Source: Lachnospiraceae bacterium
Lineage (GTDB): Bacteria > Bacillota > Clostridia > Lachnospirales > Lachnospiraceae
Assembly: GCA_900769115.1 (NCBI GenBank)
Contig: CAAGFJ010000059.1
Coordinates: 1 to 16,356, forward strand
Direction: 5' to 3'
DNA: 16,356 bases
The position numbers and the translations under genes are program-made. The notes beneath the pieces were generated by a model, which worked only from the letters and a program-made list of their open reading frames with translations, did no database searches and was not told the origin of the DNA. This document shows, one piece after another, positions 14,550 to 16,356 of this stretch; position 1 is the stretch's first letter, and every line of letters begins with the position of its first letter.

Positions 14550-14606
14550 ATAGAAAGTTTATGCTAAGAATTTTCTTATGCTATTTAGAAGGAGGAGAAT
14601 CCTATC

Positions 14607-15821
14607 ATGAGACAGTTTAACAAATCTCACAAATTAGATCATGTATGTTACGATGTACGAGGCCCGGTTGTAGAAGAAGCCAACCGGATGATTGAAGATA
14701 ACATTGACATTTTGAAGTTGAATATTGGAAACCCTTATCCATTCGGGTTCAATGCGCCGAATGAGATCATCCAGGATATCCGTTACAACTTATTAGAATC
14801 CCAGGGATATTCGGATTCCAAAGGAATATTCGGAGCAAGAAAAGCAATCATGCAGTATTGCCAGTTAAAGAATATTCCTAACGTCGGAATTAATGATATC
14901 TATACCGGCAATGGTGTATCTGAATTAATTACCTTAAGTATGCAGGGATTATTAGATGACGGTGACGAGATCTTAGTTCCCGCACCGGATTATCCTCTCT
15001 GGACTGCTGCTGCAAATCTGGCAGGTGGCAAACCGGTTCACTACATCTGCGATGAGCAGGCCAACTGGTACCCGGATATTGCCGATATGGAGAGCAAGAT
15101 TACAGACCGCACGAAGGGTATTGTCATTATCAACCCGAACAACCCGACCGGTGTCCTTTACCCAAAGGAGATTCTGGAAGAGATTGTAGAACTTGCAAGG
15201 AAACACGAACTGATCATCTTTGCAGATGAGATCTACGACCGCCTTGTTATGGATGGCAAGAAACATGTCAGCATTGCTTCCCTTGCCCCAGACTTAATGT
15301 GTGTCACCTTCAACGGACTTTCCAAGTCACACCGCATTGCCGGATATCGAAGTGGCTGGATGAGCTTAAGCGGTGACAAATCCAACTGCAAGGGCTACAT
15401 AGAAGGTCTTAACATGTTATCATCCATGCGTCTGTGTGCCAATGTACCGGCACAGTCCATTATCCAGACCGCTCTTGGCGGAACCCAGAGTGCGGACGAA
15501 CTGTTACTACCTGGTGGAAGAATCTATGAACAGCGTGAATATATCTACAAGGCATTAAATGATATTCCTGGAGTCAGTGCAGTGAAACCAGATGCAGCAT
15601 TCTATATCTTTCCGAAGTTAGATGTTGACAAATTTGGCATCACCAACGATGTACAATTTGCATTAGATTTCTTACGCCAGAAACATGTATTAGTCGTTCA
15701 GGGTAGCGGATTCAACTGGCAGGAACCGGATCATTTCCGTATCGTATATCTGCCACAGTTAGATGATCTGAAAATTGCAATCGGAAGACTTCGTGACTTC
15801 CTCGCCACTTATCATCAGTAA
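14607..15821 (+). CDS. alaA: Alanine aminotransferase (AlaA-type, class I/II PLP enzyme)
   Basis: Cytoplasmic transaminase of 404 aa, predicted to interconvert glutamate + pyruvate with 2-oxoglutarate + alanine. The chain aligns by eye along its whole length with E. coli AlaA as I recall it: KL..VCYD.RGPV, LKLNIGNP.PFGF, GNGVSELI, LVPAPDYPLWTAA, IVIINPNNPTG (Asn179), FADEIYDR (Asp207), TFNGLSKSHRIAGYRSGW with the PLP-binding Lys240 and Arg248, YIEGL.ML.SMRLCANVPAQ, and a FNW..PDHFRIV end. No motif is missing. GGAGGAG sits 9-10 nt upstream of the ATG. It is monocistronic on the plus strand; the structured element copy C starts 6 nt after its stop. Its substrate 2-oxoglutarate/glutamate pool links to the isocitrate dehydrogenase encoded nearby. 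Aspartate activity cannot be excluded. Confidence 0.92.
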   Translation: MRQFNKSHKLDHVCYDVRGPVVEEANRMIEDNIDILKLNIGNPYPFGFNAPNEIIQDIRYNLLESQGYSDSKGIFGARKAIMQYCQLKNIPNVGINDIYTGNGVSELITLSMQGLLDDGDEILVPAPDYPLWTAAANLAGGKPVHYICDEQANWYPDIADMESKITDRTKGIVIINPNNPTGVLYPKEILEEIVELARKHELIIFADEIYDRLVMDGKKHVSIASLAPDLMCVTFNGLSKSHRIAGYRSGWMSLSGDKSNCKGYIEGLNMLSSMRLCANVPAQSIIQTALGGTQSADELLLPGGRIYEQREYIYKALNDIPGVSAVKPDAAFYIFPKLDVDKFGITNDVQFALDFLRQKHVLVVQGSGFNWQEPDHFRIVYLPQLDDLKIAIGRLRDFLATYHQ

Positions 15822-15827
15822 CCTTAT

Positions 15828-16290
15828 ACCCTTGCACAGCGTAAGTGAAACGGACGCGCGAAATATTAGGTTATGAATCGGTTGTTTGGGATATAACATT
15901 ATCAATGCAGGCACGCTCTCGCTACTCATCACTCGCAGCGGTACTAGGCTCGAAAACACCTCGCCAGCGCTGCTCTCTTTCGCACTAGAGTTCATGCGTT
16001 GCATTCACTAAGTGCTCAAGGAAGTACCGGCGGTTCTGAAGTACCTGCTTATGATAGATGTTATATCCTTGCAACCGATATTTACGTTGTTGTGTTTTGC
16101 GCTGTTTGTATCAGAATCTACTGCGCTGTGCTTATCGCCACACCCGAAGCCATTCTGACATTAACCGGCTCCAGAACTTTAATTGTGGCTATATATCAGG
16201 ATGGCAGAATATAAGAAAAAACAAAGAAAATCGGACATGGATTATGTACACTTGTAATTAGTATGTATACTCATCCATGTCCATTTTTTT
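15828..16290 (+). repeat. Structured 3'-end element, copy C
   Basis: Begins 6 nt after the alaA stop with the same 29-nt block found behind the carboxypeptidase gene (15828-15856 matches 825-797 reversed). Next come an imperfect long palindrome (arms around 15883-15900 and 16057-16078), a core hairpin at 15982-16015, the tail block 16122-16151, a 22-nt block 16167-16188, and a hairpin with a seven-T run (16233-16290). Its inner part 15907-16070 is nearly identical to the loop of copy A except for 56 extra nt (15967-16022), and those extra nt align with the core of copy B. No gene is credible inside. Together these suggest a modular structured RNA or mobile element read in the same sense as the upstream gene. 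Confidence 0.7.
16224..16290 (+). terminator. Terminator hairpin closing copy C
   Basis: A 10-bp perfect stem (16233-16242 / 16273-16282) with a 30-nt loop, A-rich before and followed by seven T (16284-16290). The flanking A- and T-runs pair with one bulged C, so it could work in both directions. It is the first terminator-like structure downstream of alaA. Confidence 0.7.
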
Positions 16291-16356
16291 ACATATAATA
16301 AGTACGGTATATCCTCATACTTACCTGAATCTGTCAACTCACAGAAGTAAGCAACA
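16291..16356. other. Right window edge, no supported feature
   Basis: 66 nt of AT-rich sequence after the hairpin. One minus-strand frame stays open from the edge to 16242 but runs through the terminator hairpin, so I do not call it a gene. Confidence 0.4.

Larger units (their letters stand above)
14294..14606. other. Divergent regulatory region between the GntR operon and alaA
   Basis: About 310 nt between divergent genes. It contains the minus-strand GntR promoter and operator (14384-14437) and the plus-strand alaA promoter (14521-14549). Between them, 14438-14520 is AT-rich with an A-tract and a weak ATGAAA/TTTCAT inverted repeat. No gene is seen. Confidence 0.6.

Noticed and set aside
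16242..16356. C-terminal end of a minus-strand gene entering from the right edge
   Set aside because: The frame is open for 38 codons, but its stop lies inside the hairpin and it would translate through the whole terminator.

Overview
The window looks like chromosome from an anaerobic, low-to-mid GC Clostridia, most likely a Lachnospiraceae-type gut bacterium. This is inferred from strong AGGAGG-type ribosome binding sites, sigma-A promoters, an oxygen-sensitive [FeFe]-hydrogenase, a Re-type (DRE-TIM) citrate synthase, a VanY-type carboxypeptidase and a YtrA/GntR-ABC operon. I cannot assign genus or species from sequence alone.

Layout. 1-832 is non-coding but highly structured: a 58-bp perfect inverted repeat, a 31-bp inverted repeat, a bidirectional terminator and a second structured element running up to the first gene. 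833-4690 (minus) is a response regulator - histidine kinase - unknown membrane-anchored protein - D,D-carboxypeptidase operon, probably a cell-wall sensing module. 4852-7618 (minus) holds NADP isocitrate dehydrogenase and Re-citrate synthase, the oxidative branch to 2-oxoglutarate, with a clear promoter and terminators. 7973-10603 (minus) holds an AEC-family transporter, an unlisted 52-residue one-helix protein and a group B-like [FeFe]-hydrogenase. 10663-14293 (minus) is a GntR(YtrA-type) - ABC ATPase - giant permease operon, whose promoter overlaps a palindromic operator. No terminator is visible between the permease and the hydrogenase, so some transcripts may run from the GntR gene to the AEC gene. 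14607-15821 (plus) is an AlaA-type alanine aminotransferase. 15822-16356 is again non-coding and structured.

The most unusual content is the non-coding DNA at the two ends. The last gene on each side (the carboxypeptidase on the minus strand, alaA on the plus strand) is followed within 6-8 nt of its stop codon by the same 29-nt block. In the same transcriptional sense this is followed by a structured core, a conserved tail, a conserved 22-nt block and a terminator hairpin. The two copies have diverged a lot, but one core hairpin keeps its fold through four compensatory base changes and a conserved bulged A. A third, partial copy at the left edge carries a nearly identical loop flipped relative to its tail. 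This looks like a family of structured 3'-end elements (an RNA family, a non-autonomous mobile element, or both). I do not recognise it as a named family.

Metabolically, citrate synthase and isocitrate dehydrogenase supply 2-oxoglutarate (aconitase is not in the window). That would feed glutamate, which AlaA could use with pyruvate to make alanine. The hydrogenase is a redox outlet of fermentation.
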